The notes: generated by a model not told the origin, from the sequence alone. Shown: positions 26,037 through 35,742, counted from the stretch's first letter. The stretch: DNA of 64,000 nt from an uncultured Lachnospiraceae bacterium (GCA_947382355.1 CANCYR010000002.1:92109-156108); one strand, 5' to 3'. Numbers and translations: made by a program.

Positions 26037-29000
26037 CTAGAAATTTTTCTTTTTGCTTTTCTCTGCAAATAGCAGTATCAACGTAAGCAGGATAAATCCA
26101 AGGGAAATCAGCTTGCTTTCTTTCATTCCGTAAGGGATATATTTCAATTCCAAAGTATGTTTGCCGGCAGGGGTTTTTATAAGCATGAAAGCACCGTACG
26201 GGTCTTCAATTTCCACTTCTTTTCCATCGATGTAAGCATGCCAGCTGCGGTCACAGGCAAGGCTCAGCATGGTGTAGCCGTCCTTTTCATAATTAGTTAT
26301 TCCGGTAATAGTGTCATTTTCTATCCTGATGTCTTCTAACTGGTTCTTGCGTGCCTTTGAAATAAATTCGTTAAAGACATCCTCGTTCATGGTAAGCACA
26401 TCGTAAGTTTCCTCAAATTGATTGAACTTATTCACAAAAGGAATTTCTTTTGTGGAAGTAACACCGGCTTCTGAGTTTCCAAGTGGAATAAACTCATCTG
26501 CATACAAATAGGCTGTTCCGTTTAAAAGCGGCTTATGTTCCAAATGTATCCAAAAATTAGAGGGAACCAAATCTTCCATGAGGGCATAGGTGGATTCTGC
26601 CTCTTCATGAGAAATCTTTTTACCATCTAATGTAAAATAAAAGGTGTTGGAGGAATTGCTTTCATTTTCAGCATATTGCAATGTTTGCGGAATGAACAGA
26701 GAAGCATCCGAATCCGTATAAAGAGCAGCCAGCTCATTATAAAATTGCCACAAATAAGCATAGTTTATGTTATCTGTCTCTGGAGGGGCATAAATTCCCA
26801 GTGAAAGGCAGTTTGGATTTTCAAAAATGTAATAATTCGGGATATATCCCACATATTTGTAGCGTTCCAAATCATCAGCCACATTTACAGCCGTGACCGG
26901 CAAAAACAGATAGCGGTGTCCGCTTAGTGAAAGACCGAAGGGAGTTCCCTGATAATTTGCGCTAATGAAATTGCTCAGTGTGGAGGAAAAACCATAAAAT
27001 CCACTGAGTGCACACTGATGCTTGGAAACATAGGAATTAAACAAGCTGTTTGAACCGGTATTATATACCTGACCTATGTTAAAATAAAATCTGGAAGGGT
27101 AGCAAATCCGGTAATAGCCGGTTTCAGCCTTTAATTCTTCTTTAATGTTAGAAGCTATCATAGGATAGTCAAATAGCTGCGAAATAAGGACCGTATTGTA
27201 ACTGTTAGAAATGTACAGCATGTTGACGCTAAGCTCGACTGTCAGAAATAAAACCAGCAGTTTCGGGTAAAAGCTTTGTTTCTTAAAGTGCACTATAAGA
27301 AGATGAGATATCAGGTATACAATGCACAGGACAAGGGTGGAGACCCATGAAAGGGCAGTATTCCCCTGACTTAAGAACTGGCATACTAAGAAAAATGCAG
27401 CAAGACCTCCAGCTAACAGGCTGTACTTCAGGGCAGAAACTTTCCGAATCAACCTGATGCCATCATAGGAAAGCTCTGCCAGAAGAAAGAGCAGTAAAAA
27501 TGCAAACCGATTCGGAACCTTGCTCTGATAATGGAGTCCGCCCCAAAGATAGGAAAGAACCTGTTCGTTAAAGCTTACATAGAGAAGCAGGATGGGAAGA
27601 AGCTTTCTTAATTTTTCCTTTACAGAAACTTTTTTTGCAAAAAAGTATACGAAAATCAAAAGCAGAGTAAGGATTCCGCAATAAATATTTAAGAGCCCGT
27701 TATCCGAAGATACAGAAGGGGCAGGAGAAAAAATCATATGCTTTTTCCACTGTTCTAAAAAGCTGGTATGCAGTCCGAAGGATGGAAAGACAGAATCTCC
27801 TTCCTGATAGATGGAATCGTAGGTGGACAGCAATGCGTTGGAAAGGATAAAAAAACAGTTTCCGGCGGCAAGCAGGGACGAAAGAGCAAACCGTACTCCT
27901 TTTTTCCAAAAATCCTTTATGCCCTGAAAACGGCAGGTAAAGAAATAAATTACCAAAAAGATGCAGATGTAAAGTCCCAGATAAAAGTCGGTGGCAATGC
28001 AAAAGGAAAGAAGCAGCACATAAGGAATACATTTCTTTTTATATATCAGGTAGTCCATTGCAGTAAGCAACAATGGCAAAGCTAATAAGACCATATACCA
28101 TGTGGTATAGTTGTGCATGGACAGCATGTAAGAATTCAATGCATAAATCAAGGCAGGCATAAGCAGACGATAGTCTTCCTTTCTTGTGTGGACACCATGG
28201 AGTCTGTGTGTCATGTAAAATGCCATGGCGACACCACAAAGCCCAAGGCAGAAAGCTTCCTTAAATAGAAGAAATGGAGCAATCTGATTTGGTGAGAGGA
28301 ATTGGTAATAGAAAGACAACTGTGCCAAAGGGTTACGGGCATAGAGGCTGATGCCATAGCCGCCGTTCATGCTAAGATAGCGATTCCCGTCCTTCATGCT
28401 GTAATAAGTATCCAGGGCGGAGGGCAGAGTAAGAGAATATCCGTCCTCGTCAAACAGGGAAGTATTTCCAAAAGGAACGCAGTCTGTCATTACCATGCTG
28501 GCAACAAAGAGCAGAAAGGGAATGAAAAATGACAGATAATAAATCCGGTTTCTTTTTATATGGTTATTGATGAAACTGGGAAGCTTCCAGCGTTCAAGTG
28601 AATTCTTAATGAAAAAAAGCATTTTGTAGACTTTTTTCTTATCAGAATTCATATATAAAGCCAGCATAATGAAAATGCCAATACAGCTTGCAGCCAATCC
28701 AGTATAGGTAAACCGTTGGAGCATGGAATTGTCAGTAGCTCCTGCAAGATAAGCATCTACCAATTCAGGAGCCTGCTTTGCCAATGATTCGTCCAAGGTA
28801 TAGGTGGATAACTGGAAATTTAAATGAGCATCTTTTGAATTAGGAAAACACAAATAACCAGACAAGGACTCGGTTTGGTTCGCTTTAGTCAACTGTAGAA
28901 AGTCTCCGGTAAGGTTGTTGTATAGATACAGGCTGGAAGGTAAGGGAGTATCTGTCTGACAGGAAAAGGGAACATAATAGGAATCCTTTTCCATGGATGA

Positions 29001-30578
29001 ATCCTTAAGGGAAAAGTGATAGATGTCGTTGGAAATCCTGCCAGCTCGATATTCATCAGAATCTGTAAGGCAAAAGACAACCGGATAGGGAGAGAATAAA
29101 TCACCACTGCCCCCCGCTTTCTTAAAAGAGCCGTTTATAAGCTGAAACTGGTCAGGAAAAGCAGTTCCACAGTAAGCTTTTTTCTCTGAAGCTTCCAATG
29201 GAACAGAAGTCAAAAGATTCAGTACCAATTCTGACATTTTCTTGTTTTCGTGGGAAAAAATGAACTCGTTATATAATTTTTCCTCTTCGGAAGTGGAGAT
29301 TGCTTTTTCTTGTGAAGCCTTTTCGTTTTGTAAAGCTTCCTCATCTTTAGCCCATAAGAAAGCTGTTTCTTTACTTCTGGACGCAGAAAGAAAATTTAAA
29401 TTTGTGGTCATAAAAGTATTACAGCCAAATTCTGCCAGAATCAGGAAAAACAGCAGATATTTTTGTTTCTTAAAAAGAAGAAAGGCTGCATAAATCAAGA
29501 AAAAGCATAAGGTAACAGGAAGCATATGCGCATTAAAATTGTGGGCGCTGCCAATAGAACAAAGAAGCAACAGACAGGCGCCGGACAGGAGGCTGAATAT
29601 TATGTGAGAACCGGGAATTTCTTTTAGGTTATGGATGCCTTCCACGGCAAGTTTAAGCTCCCAAAATATCAGAAAGAAGCTGTATGGTACAGAAAAGCCG
29701 TCTGTTGCCACAAAAAGATTGCATAAAAACCTTATAGGAGAAAGCCATAAGGAGGCAATAAGGAACAGGGTAAAACAACCATAAAAAATTCGTTTCCTTA
29801 CGGAAATCTTTTGAGAAAAGAAAAATAGCAGAAAAGAAATCAGGAAAAACAAACCGAAGTACAAATCGATGCCGTTAGGAGCAAAAAAAGAGATGGAAGG
29901 AGCTCCACCGGGCAGAAAGCGGGATAGCAGCACGAAAGGAGAACAGCTTGTGCTAAAGCCCTTATAAGAATACGAACCGTTATAAACAGATTCAAAATAA
30001 GGAAATACCCGAAATGCCGCCAACATAAAAGAAAGGGCGAAGCATCCTAAATAATGAAAGGCATTTCCAAAGTTCAGCCTGCCTTTCAGCCCTGACTCCA
30101 TAAAAGTCAGAACAAGCAGAAAAAGAAAGACAGGAATGCCAATAGAAGGGTTTAAAATAAGTATAAGAGCCCCTGATAAAAGAAAAGGAAGATAATATAA
30201 TCCGTCTATCATTTTCTCGAAAGAAAGAAAAATAACAGGAAAAATTGCATAAAGGCACAATGCAGAAATAGAGCCCTCCTGCAGGATACCATAAGAGCAA
30301 AGTCCATATGCAAAAGAAAAAACAAGCTGCCAGCCCCTATCGGCTATACGGATCGCATCTGTATGACGTATGTAAAACAAAAAGCAGGCACCGGCAAGAC
30401 CATTAAAGAATATCTGCCGGGGGGACAATATATTCATAATCGGATTGCAAAAACCGCCGTTATAAACCAAATGCAGCACAAACAGCATAAGAAATGGAAT
30501 CAGAAAAGCGGTGATGTATAAATAAGCGCTTTTCCGATTGATTTTGGGTAATTTGAAAGATTGATTGATAGGTTTCAT
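26037..30578 (-). CDS. Tandem YfhO-family membrane protein
   Basis: A 1,513-residue membrane protein, about twice the usual YfhO length. Residues 1 to about 655 form one YfhO-like unit, with membrane bundle, the FPYFESVYNGSYSYKGFSTS loop and a soluble segment near 405-640. Residues 675 to 1505 form a second, fuller unit starting IYYLSFFIPFLLFVASMVMTD and ending in a helix near the Lys-rich C-terminus. B. subtilis YfhO is needed for lipoteichoic acid glycosylation, and a GT-C-like role is usual for the family. It faces the sugar-decoration operon convergently and may act in the same envelope process. The ATG has AGGAG upstream. Confidence 0.85.
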   Translation of the reverse strand: MKPINQSFKLPKINRKSAYLYITAFLIPFLMLFVLHLVYNGGFCNPIMNILSPRQIFFNGLAGACFLFYIRHTDAIRIADRGWQLVFSFAYGLCSYGILQEGSISALCLYAIFPVIFLSFEKMIDGLYYLPFLLSGALILILNPSIGIPVFLFLLVLTFMESGLKGRLNFGNAFHYLGCFALSFMLAAFRVFPYFESVYNGSYSYKGFSTSCSPFVLLSRFLPGGAPSISFFAPNGIDLYFGLFFLISFLLFFFSQKISVRKRIFYGCFTLFLIASLWLSPIRFLCNLFVATDGFSVPYSFFLIFWELKLAVEGIHNLKEIPGSHIIFSLLSGACLLLLCSIGSAHNFNAHMLPVTLCFFLIYAAFLLFKKQKYLLFFLILAEFGCNTFMTTNLNFLSASRSKETAFLWAKDEEALQNEKASQEKAISTSEEEKLYNEFIFSHENKKMSELVLNLLTSVPLEASEKKAYCGTAFPDQFQLINGSFKKAGGSGDLFSPYPVVFCLTDSDEYRAGRISNDIYHFSLKDSSMEKDSYYVPFSCQTDTPLPSSLYLYNNLTGDFLQLTKANQTESLSGYLCFPNSKDAHLNFQLSTYTLDESLAKQAPELVDAYLAGATDNSMLQRFTYTGLAASCIGIFIMLALYMNSDKKKVYKMLFFIKNSLERWKLPSFINNHIKRNRIYYLSFFIPFLLFVASMVMTDCVPFGNTSLFDEDGYSLTLPSALDTYYSMKDGNRYLSMNGGYGISLYARNPLAQLSFYYQFLSPNQIAPFLLFKEAFCLGLCGVAMAFYMTHRLHGVHTRKEDYRLLMPALIYALNSYMLSMHNYTTWYMVLLALPLLLTAMDYLIYKKKCIPYVLLLSFCIATDFYLGLYICIFLVIYFFTCRFQGIKDFWKKGVRFALSSLLAAGNCFFILSNALLSTYDSIYQEGDSVFPSFGLHTSFLEQWKKHMIFSPAPSVSSDNGLLNIYCGILTLLLIFVYFFAKKVSVKEKLRKLLPILLLYVSFNEQVLSYLWGGLHYQSKVPNRFAFLLLFLLAELSYDGIRLIRKVSALKYSLLAGGLAAFFLVCQFLSQGNTALSWVSTLVLCIVYLISHLLIVHFKKQSFYPKLLVLFLTVELSVNMLYISNSYNTVLISQLFDYPMIASNIKEELKAETGYYRICYPSRFYFNIGQVYNTGSNSLFNSYVSKHQCALSGFYGFSSTLSNFISANYQGTPFGLSLSGHRYLFLPVTAVNVADDLERYKYVGYIPNYYIFENPNCLSLGIYAPPETDNINYAYLWQFYNELAALYTDSDASLFIPQTLQYAENESNSSNTFYFTLDGKKISHEEAESTYALMEDLVPSNFWIHLEHKPLLNGTAYLYADEFIPLGNSEAGVTSTKEIPFVNKFNQFEETYDVLTMNEDVFNEFISKARKNQLEDIRIENDTITGITNYEKDGYTMLSLACDRSWHAYIDGKEVEIEDPYGAFMLIKTPAGKHTLELKYIPYGMKESKLISLGFILLTLILLFAEKSKKKNF

Positions 30579-30715
30579 TTTTCATGCTCCTTTGAATATT
30601 TTAATGTTCAGTGAAACTTGCCTAATTATATCATTTTCTTATAAGCCTATCAAGGAAAATTTCACGTTTGCCCTTGCCTTTTGCCGTACAAATTAGTATA
30701 ATAAAAACAGAGTGT

Positions 30716-30744
30716 ACCGTGAGCCAAACCCTTCGCATATACTA
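30716..30744 (+). promoter_or_regulatory. Candidate SigK/SigE-type sporulation promoter of sigK
   Basis: The -10 CATATACTA (30736-30744) matches the mother-cell sigma pattern CATA-N3-TA, and an AC -35 lies at 30716-30717 with the expected 17-18 bp spacing. It ends 27 bp before the sigK start. SigK would then be partly autoregulated. Inference from motif match only. Confidence 0.5.
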
Positions 30745-30771
30745 TAGTAAAATGTTTTTTGGGGGCTTTTC

Positions 30772-31413
30772 TTGCAAACCTTTCAAAAACCTCTGTCAGA
30801 GACAGAAGAAGCTTACTATATAAGGATGCTTGGAGAAGGCGATGAGGCACAGGCAAAAGAAGCGCGCAGGATATTGATTGAGCGGAATTTAAGGCTGGTT
30901 GCCCATATTGCAAAAAAGTACCAAAACGTAGAAGAAGAGCCGGAGGATCTCATATCAATCGGCACGATTGGACTTATTAAAGCGGTAAGCACCTTTGACG
31001 AGACAAAGGGAAGCCGGCTGGCAACCTATGCGGCAAGGTGCATTGACAACGAGCTGCTCATGCTGCTTAGAGCCAAAAAGAAAACATCCAAAGAAGTTTC
31101 CCTGTACGAACCTCTCGGAACGGACAAAGAAGGAAACGAAATAAATTTACTGGATATCACTGTTTCGGAGCAGCTTGATGTGATAGAGCAGATGACCACA
31201 AGAGAAGACATTGCAAAGCTTATGTCACTGGTGGATAAAGTGTTAAAGGGAAGAGAAAAAGATATTATCCTGATGCGTTACGGGTTATTAACAGATCGGG
31301 AAATCACCCAGAGGGAAATCGGCAAGATGCTTGGTATATCCAGAAGCTATGTGTCGCGGATTGAGAAAAAGGCGCTTCACAAGCTTCGGCAGGCCTTTGA
31401 GCAGATGGGTTAA
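30772..31413 (+). CDS. sigK: Sporulation sigma factor SigK, lacking a pro-sequence
   Basis: A 213-residue sigma factor for late mother-cell genes. Region 2 is LIERNLRLVAHIAKKYQ ... DLISIGTIGLIKAVSTFD and region 4 is TQREIGKMLGISRSYVSRIEKKALHKL. Compared with B. subtilis pro-SigK it begins at the equivalent of FPQPLS, without the 20-residue hydrophobic pro-peptide. The upstream frame meets a stop eight codons earlier with no start codon, so the pro-form is truly absent, as reported for Clostridioides difficile. The start codon is TTG with only a GGGGG site. The gene is intact, with no skin-type insertion. Confidence 0.88.
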   Translation: MQTFQKPLSETEEAYYIRMLGEGDEAQAKEARRILIERNLRLVAHIAKKYQNVEEEPEDLISIGTIGLIKAVSTFDETKGSRLATYAARCIDNELLMLLRAKKKTSKEVSLYEPLGTDKEGNEINLLDITVSEQLDVIEQMTTREDIAKLMSLVDKVLKGREKDIILMRYGLLTDREITQREIGKMLGISRSYVSRIEKKALHKLRQAFEQMG

Positions 31414-31437
31414 TTCAAAAGTACAGGGGGAAGAACC

Positions 31438-32607
31438 ATGAAGTTTGTAAAAACAGAAGCTCTGAAGGTAGGGATGCGGCTGGCAAGACCTATATATAAC
31501 CGGGACGGCGTGTTGCTTTATGAAAGGGACTCCAAACTCACATCTCAGGGAATCCAGAGCATTAGAAATTTCTCGTTAATCGGCTTGTTCATATTGGAGC
31601 CGGCAGAACCGGTACCGCCCATGACGGAGGAGGATATTGCCTTTGAGCGCTATCAGACCATGGCAGTCTTTGCCGTCAAAGAAGAACTGGCAATGATTTT
31701 ACAAACAAAGAAAGCACCAAAGATACAAGTCATTGCTTCTAATGTCATCCGCAATTACGGGAATTTGGGTCACAAAATCAATTTTATCCAAAATCTCAGG
31801 AGCAAAGAGGATTTCATATACAAGCATTCCGTGAATGTTGCCATACTCTGTGCCATGATCGCACGGAAGCTGAATGCAAAGCCGGAGGAACAGCTGGAAA
31901 CGGTTCTCGCTGCCCTTGTTCATGATATTGGAAAGCTGGCAGTTTCTGACGGTCTTCTGGAAAAGGAAGAACTAACAGAACAGGAAAAGGTGATTCTGCA
32001 GGCGGCAGAAACAAAAGGACATGAAGTTGTGGAACAGGTTTTTTCCGCCAATCCCAATATAAAACGTATCTGTACACAGAGCCAGAAGGTGTTGTCTGAT
32101 TTCCGTGAAGGTGTTTATAGCGGAACAAAGCTTGTAAAAGGAGCCAAAATCCTTATGGTTGCGGAAATGTTTGATTCCATGACTGCCATGAGCATAACCG
32201 GAGTTCCGGAATCAGAAGTGGCGGCTATCCGGCTTTTGACAGAGCGGAAGGATGCATTTGATGAAAAGGTGGTGACAGCTTTAATACGTTCCATCAATCT
32301 GCTCAGGCCGGGGTTGACGGTTGAATTGAACACAGGCGAAAAGGGAATAGTTATCACTGCTAACGACGAGGACATCCTGTATCCGGTAGTGCTGAGCTTT
32401 TCAGACAATCAGGTTCTCGACTTAAGTGACCGGAATACATATGGTGATTTGGAAATTAAAGATATTATGAAGACCTTGGACAACCGCCATGTTATGGATG
32501 TGGAGTTCTTAAGAGAAAACGGTTATGGCTATATGATAAAGGAACCGGAATATGTGGAGCCCCTTTTGGAGGAAGAGGAAGAATATGTTCCGGGAATGGA
32601 TTTATGA
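31438..32607 (+). CDS. HD-domain (degenerate HD-GYP) signalling protein
   Basis: A 389-residue protein with a short N-terminal domain (about 1-110) and an HD domain (about 120-290) showing HSVNVAILCAMIARKL and LVHDIGKLAVSDGLL. HD-GYP proteins hydrolyse cyclic di-GMP. The GYP loop is not recognisable here (the region reads QKVLSDFREGVYSG), although GAKILMVAEMFDSMTA matches the family's last helix. A C-terminal beta-rich part follows. Activity on c-di-GMP is therefore uncertain. It lies 24 bp after sigK and 68 bp before pilT. Confidence 0.75.
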   Translation: MKFVKTEALKVGMRLARPIYNRDGVLLYERDSKLTSQGIQSIRNFSLIGLFILEPAEPVPPMTEEDIAFERYQTMAVFAVKEELAMILQTKKAPKIQVIASNVIRNYGNLGHKINFIQNLRSKEDFIYKHSVNVAILCAMIARKLNAKPEEQLETVLAALVHDIGKLAVSDGLLEKEELTEQEKVILQAAETKGHEVVEQVFSANPNIKRICTQSQKVLSDFREGVYSGTKLVKGAKILMVAEMFDSMTAMSITGVPESEVAAIRLLTERKDAFDEKVVTALIRSINLLRPGLTVELNTGEKGIVITANDEDILYPVVLSFSDNQVLDLSDRNTYGDLEIKDIMKTLDNRHVMDVEFLRENGYGYMIKEPEYVEPLLEEEEEYVPGMDL

Positions 32608-32675
32608 ATAAAAATATTATCCGTACAGGCTGTTAATGGATAAAATAATAAAAGAATAGAAAGAGGATAGAAAAT

Positions 32676-33734
32676 ATGTTGCCAACAATGCCAGAAATTT
32701 TACAGGTAGCCCATGATGCCAATGCATCTGATGTTCACATTACCGTAGGGTTACCCCCTATCATGCGTGTATATGGAAGACTGCAAAAGATGAATTTTCC
32801 GGTTCTTACTACAGACGATACCAGAGAGCTTGCCCAGCAGGTCATGACGCCGGGGCAGAGGGAAAGGTTTGAAGAGGATGGAGAATATGATATGTCCGTG
32901 GCGGTGCAGGGGCTGGGCCGTTACCGTTTGAATGTATTCAAGCAAAGGGGAGCTGTGGCTATGGCTCTTCGTACTATCAGTATTGATATTCCAACCTCGG
33001 AAAGTCTGGGAGTTCCTCCTGCCGTGATAGAGCTTCAGCACAAAAAGAGAGGACTGGTGCTTGTAACAGGGCCTACCGGCAGCGGTAAGTCTACCACGCT
33101 TGCTTCCATACTGGACAAGATTAATATGAACAGGGATGCCCATATCATCACTTTGGAAGACCCTATCGAGTATATGCACCAACACAAGAAGTCGATGGTG
33201 AACCAAAGAGAAGTGGGAATGGATACCGGAAGCTTTGCCAATGCATTAAGGGCAGCGCTTCGTGAAGACCCGGATGTTATTCTGGTTGGTGAGATGCGTG
33301 ATTTCGAGACCATTGGAATTGCCATTACCGCAGCTGAAACGGGGCACCTTGTTTTTTCCACCTTACATACCGTAGATGCAGCAAGTACCATTGACCGTGT
33401 TATAGACGTATTCCCGCCACACCAGCAGCAGCAGATTCGGGTGCAGCTTTCAAATGTACTTGAGGCTGTTATAGCCCAGACATTGATTCCTAACATTAAC
33501 GGAGATGGCCGTGTGGCAGCTTTTGAGGTGTTAATTGCCAATCATGCAGTGCGAAATCTGGTCCGGGAAGGAAAGACCCATCAGATTGCTTCTATTTTGC
33601 AGACCAATAAACAGTTGGGCATGCAGACCATGGATGATGCTTTGCTGGCACTTTATATGAGCAGGAAGATTTCCAAGGATGACTGTATTAAATATGCGCA
33701 TGATTCCAATGCCATGAGAGCAAAAATTTATTAA
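32676..33734 (+). CDS. pilT: Type IV pilus retraction ATPase PilT
   Basis: A 352-residue hexameric secretion ATPase that powers pilus disassembly. N-terminal ASDVHITVGLPPIMRVYG, Walker A TGPTGSGKSTT near residue 131, Asp box TLEDPIEY, Walker B DVILVGEMRD, and the PilT AIRNLIRE-like sequence HAVRNLVREGKTHQI near 289 are all present. Clostridia use PilT in gliding and twitching. No other pilus gene is in this window, so the partners lie elsewhere. The adjacent HD-domain protein could link it to c-di-GMP, which is inference. Confidence 0.92.
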   Translation: MLPTMPEILQVAHDANASDVHITVGLPPIMRVYGRLQKMNFPVLTTDDTRELAQQVMTPGQRERFEEDGEYDMSVAVQGLGRYRLNVFKQRGAVAMALRTISIDIPTSESLGVPPAVIELQHKKRGLVLVTGPTGSGKSTTLASILDKINMNRDAHIITLEDPIEYMHQHKKSMVNQREVGMDTGSFANALRAALREDPDVILVGEMRDFETIGIAITAAETGHLVFSTLHTVDAASTIDRVIDVFPPHQQQQIRVQLSNVLEAVIAQTLIPNINGDGRVAAFEVLIANHAVRNLVREGKTHQIASILQTNKQLGMQTMDDALLALYMSRKISKDDCIKYAHDSNAMRAKIY

Positions 33735-33768
33735 ATTTTCTTATTTATCTTGATAATATCAGAGAAAT

Positions 33769-33805
33769 TTCCTTCCCTGTCAGCGAAGACAGGGAAGGAA
33801 TCATA
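33769..33805 (+). terminator. Terminator hairpin after pilT
   Basis: A 13-bp perfect stem, TTCCTTCCCTGTC (33769-33781) and GACAGGGAAGGAA (33788-33800), with a 6-nt loop, followed by TCATATATTT. Confidence 0.7.
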
Positions 33806-33880
33806 TATTTGTCATTTCAGACAATATTTCCAATTGAAATATAAAATATAATAAAAAATTTTACGGCAAAGGAGAAAACT

Positions 33881-35035
33881 ATGTTTTGCAAAGTCATGTC
33901 AGGTGCCTTGCAGGGGATAGAATGCTATCTTGTTACTGTAGAGGTGGATATTTCTACAGGACTTCCCTGCATGGAGTTAGTGGGCTTTTTAAGCTCGGAA
34001 GTAAGAGAGGCAAAGGAACGGGTGAGGGTAGCCATGCATAACTGTAATGCTCCGGTTCCTGCCGGCAGGGTTACAGTCAATCTTTCTCCTGCCAATGTGC
34101 GAAAGGCAGGCAGTTCTTTTGACCTGCCCATTGCGGCGGGAATATTAGGGGCAATGAAAAGGGTGGAAGAAATTTGGCTTAGACAGACTCTTTTTGCAGG
34201 TGAGCTGGGACTCGACGGGAGCGTCAGAGGAGTAAAAGGTATTCTTCCCATGGTACTGGAGGCAAAGAGAAGAGGGTTTAAGGCCTGCATCATACCAAAA
34301 GAAAATGTACGGGAAGGAAAGCTGGTCAGGGGTATTTCTATATTTGGAGTGAGCCATCTGGAAGAGATGATAAAACTGATTGCCCAAAGAGAAGTACCCG
34401 TACCGGAAGAAGAGGATGAAAAAGGGAGGGATAAGCCGGAAGAAAAACCGGATTTTTCAGAGGTGGTTGGGCAGGAAACGGCAAAAAGGGCAGCCCTTGC
34501 CGTTGCAGCAGGATTTCATCATTTTCTTATGCTGGGACCGCCCGGTGTGGGAAAGACCATGATAGCCAAAAGAATATCAGGAATCCTGCCCTGCCTGTCT
34601 GAAGAGGACTGTCTGGAAGTTTCCAAAATTTACAGCATATCGGGATTACTAAAGGAAGGAAAACTTATGGATGAACCACCTTATGTGGCGCCCCATCATT
34701 CTGTTACATTACAGGCATTGACAGGAGGAGGGCGGGTACCTGTTCCGGGAGCCTTGAGCCTTGCACATAAAGGAGTGCTGTTTTTGGATGAAATGGCGGA
34801 ATTTAAAAGGAACGCTCTGGACAGCATGCGCCAGCCTTTGGAAGAAAAGAAAATAGAAATCATGAGAAATGCAGGGGCTTTTTCCTATCCGGCGGATTTC
34901 ATGCTGGTGGGCGCCATGAACATCGTAACCATGAAATTGATACAATGCGGAACTGGCAAAATGCGTGAAAATAAGGCTTTCCGCCTATTTCATGAGATGG
35001 GCGACGGATTTTTCAGGATAGTAATGGCGGCATAG
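33881..35035 (+). pseudogene. comM: comM/yifB Mg-chelatase-like ATPase, interrupted by prophage
   Basis: The first 347 codons are a normal ComM (Mg-chelatase-like AAA+) protein: N-terminal SGLPCMELVGF domain, Walker A LMLGPPGVGKTM near residue 220, and Walker B VLFLDEMAEF near 300. ComM helps branch migration during natural transformation and is about 500 residues. Here the conserved MLVAAMNPCPCG stretch stops after MLVGAMN and continues into unrelated sequence (IVTMKLIQCG...) to a stop at 35035. The missing C-terminus, about 150 codons, should lie beyond the prophage. The 34922-35035 tail is prophage DNA. Confidence 0.9.
34916..34922. other. Left attachment junction (attL) in comM
   Basis: Host coding similarity ends at ATGAAC (34916-34921), the Met-Asn codons before Pro-Cys-Pro-Cys-Gly in ComM; from there the sequence is foreign. 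The exact core cannot be fixed without the right end. No integrase gene is near this end, so it is expected next to attR, outside the window. Confidence 0.7.
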
Positions 35036-35094
35036 AACCGAGATGGTTTTGAGATTTGCACCTCTTTTTAACGATAGCCTTGTAACCGTTAAAT

Positions 35095-35103
35095 TGTTAT
35101 AAT
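35095..35103 (+). promoter_or_regulatory. Extended -10 promoter at the prophage left end
   Basis: TGTTATAAT (35095-35103) is a perfect extended -10 (TGnTATAAT); no good -35 is seen at 17 bp. It lies 57 bp before the first prophage gene. Confidence 0.55.
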
Positions 35104-35160
35104 GGGGGATAGTCCGATATAAAGTGCTTTTGCGCTTATATTTTTACATAGGAGCGAGTT

Positions 35161-35457
35161 ATGATAACGAAAGAAGAATTAAGAGAAGTAGCCGGGGGCT
35201 ATTTCGAAGTATTGCAGACAGGAGCTTTTGCGGTAACCTTGCAATCAAAAAATACAGGTCATTACTGGCATCTGCTGGAGAGGGAATATCCAACATTCCG
35301 GCATTTTGCGATATACCATAAACACAATGTCTCTGATGAATATCATGCCCAGGGGACGGCTCGTAACCTGGCGGCAGCAGTATCCGAAATTAGGTCGCAT
35401 GACAAATTCCAGTTGAATGGGCGCAAGAAAGCCCGGAAAGGAAAGGGGATAATATGA
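35161..35457 (+). CDS. Hypothetical prophage protein
   Basis: 98 residues, with a AGGAGCGAG site before the ATG. A mixed N-terminal part (YFEVLQTGAFAVTLQSKNTGHYWHLL) precedes a strongly basic C-terminus. No family recognised. It overlaps the next gene by 4 bp (ATGA), so the two are coupled. It is the first intact gene of the prophage left arm. Confidence 0.65.
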   Translation: MITKEELREVAGGYFEVLQTGAFAVTLQSKNTGHYWHLLEREYPTFRHFAIYHKHNVSDEYHAQGTARNLAAAVSEIRSHDKFQLNGRKKARKGKGII

Positions 35458-35651
35458 ATCAGGAAGTCTATTTTAAGGTGGTCAATGTGCGGAAGTACCT
35501 ACGGATAAATAAGGACACGGGGAAAAGCGAGATTGTGCCAGTCACAAATAGGAATGCCTTGTCAGTAGAGAGACATATAGAGCTGCTAAACTTGAATGAC
35601 GAGAAGCATATTTACCTGGAGTGTGTAGAGGATAATTTTGAAAAGAGTTGA
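35454..35651 (+). CDS. Hypothetical small prophage protein
   Basis: 65 residues, no recognised motif; charged, with VERHIELLNLNDEKHIYLECVE near the C-terminus. The ATG overlaps the stop of the preceding gene, and GGAAAGGGGA precedes it. Function unknown. Confidence 0.6.
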   Translation: MNQEVYFKVVNVRKYLRINKDTGKSEIVPVTNRNALSVERHIELLNLNDEKHIYLECVEDNFEKS

Positions 35652-35742
35652 CGGAACCGTTTTGAGTCCGTTTTTTGGGACACATATTATGGTATCCTTA
35701 TCCTATCAGAAAAAGCAAGCAGGAGAAAGGAGCAGGTTGGGT

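Noticed and set aside
35638..35742. Upstream extension of the Ada-like frame
   Set aside because: It begins at a TTG overlapping the previous gene and lacks a ribosome site; the metal-binding region starts after ATG 35743.
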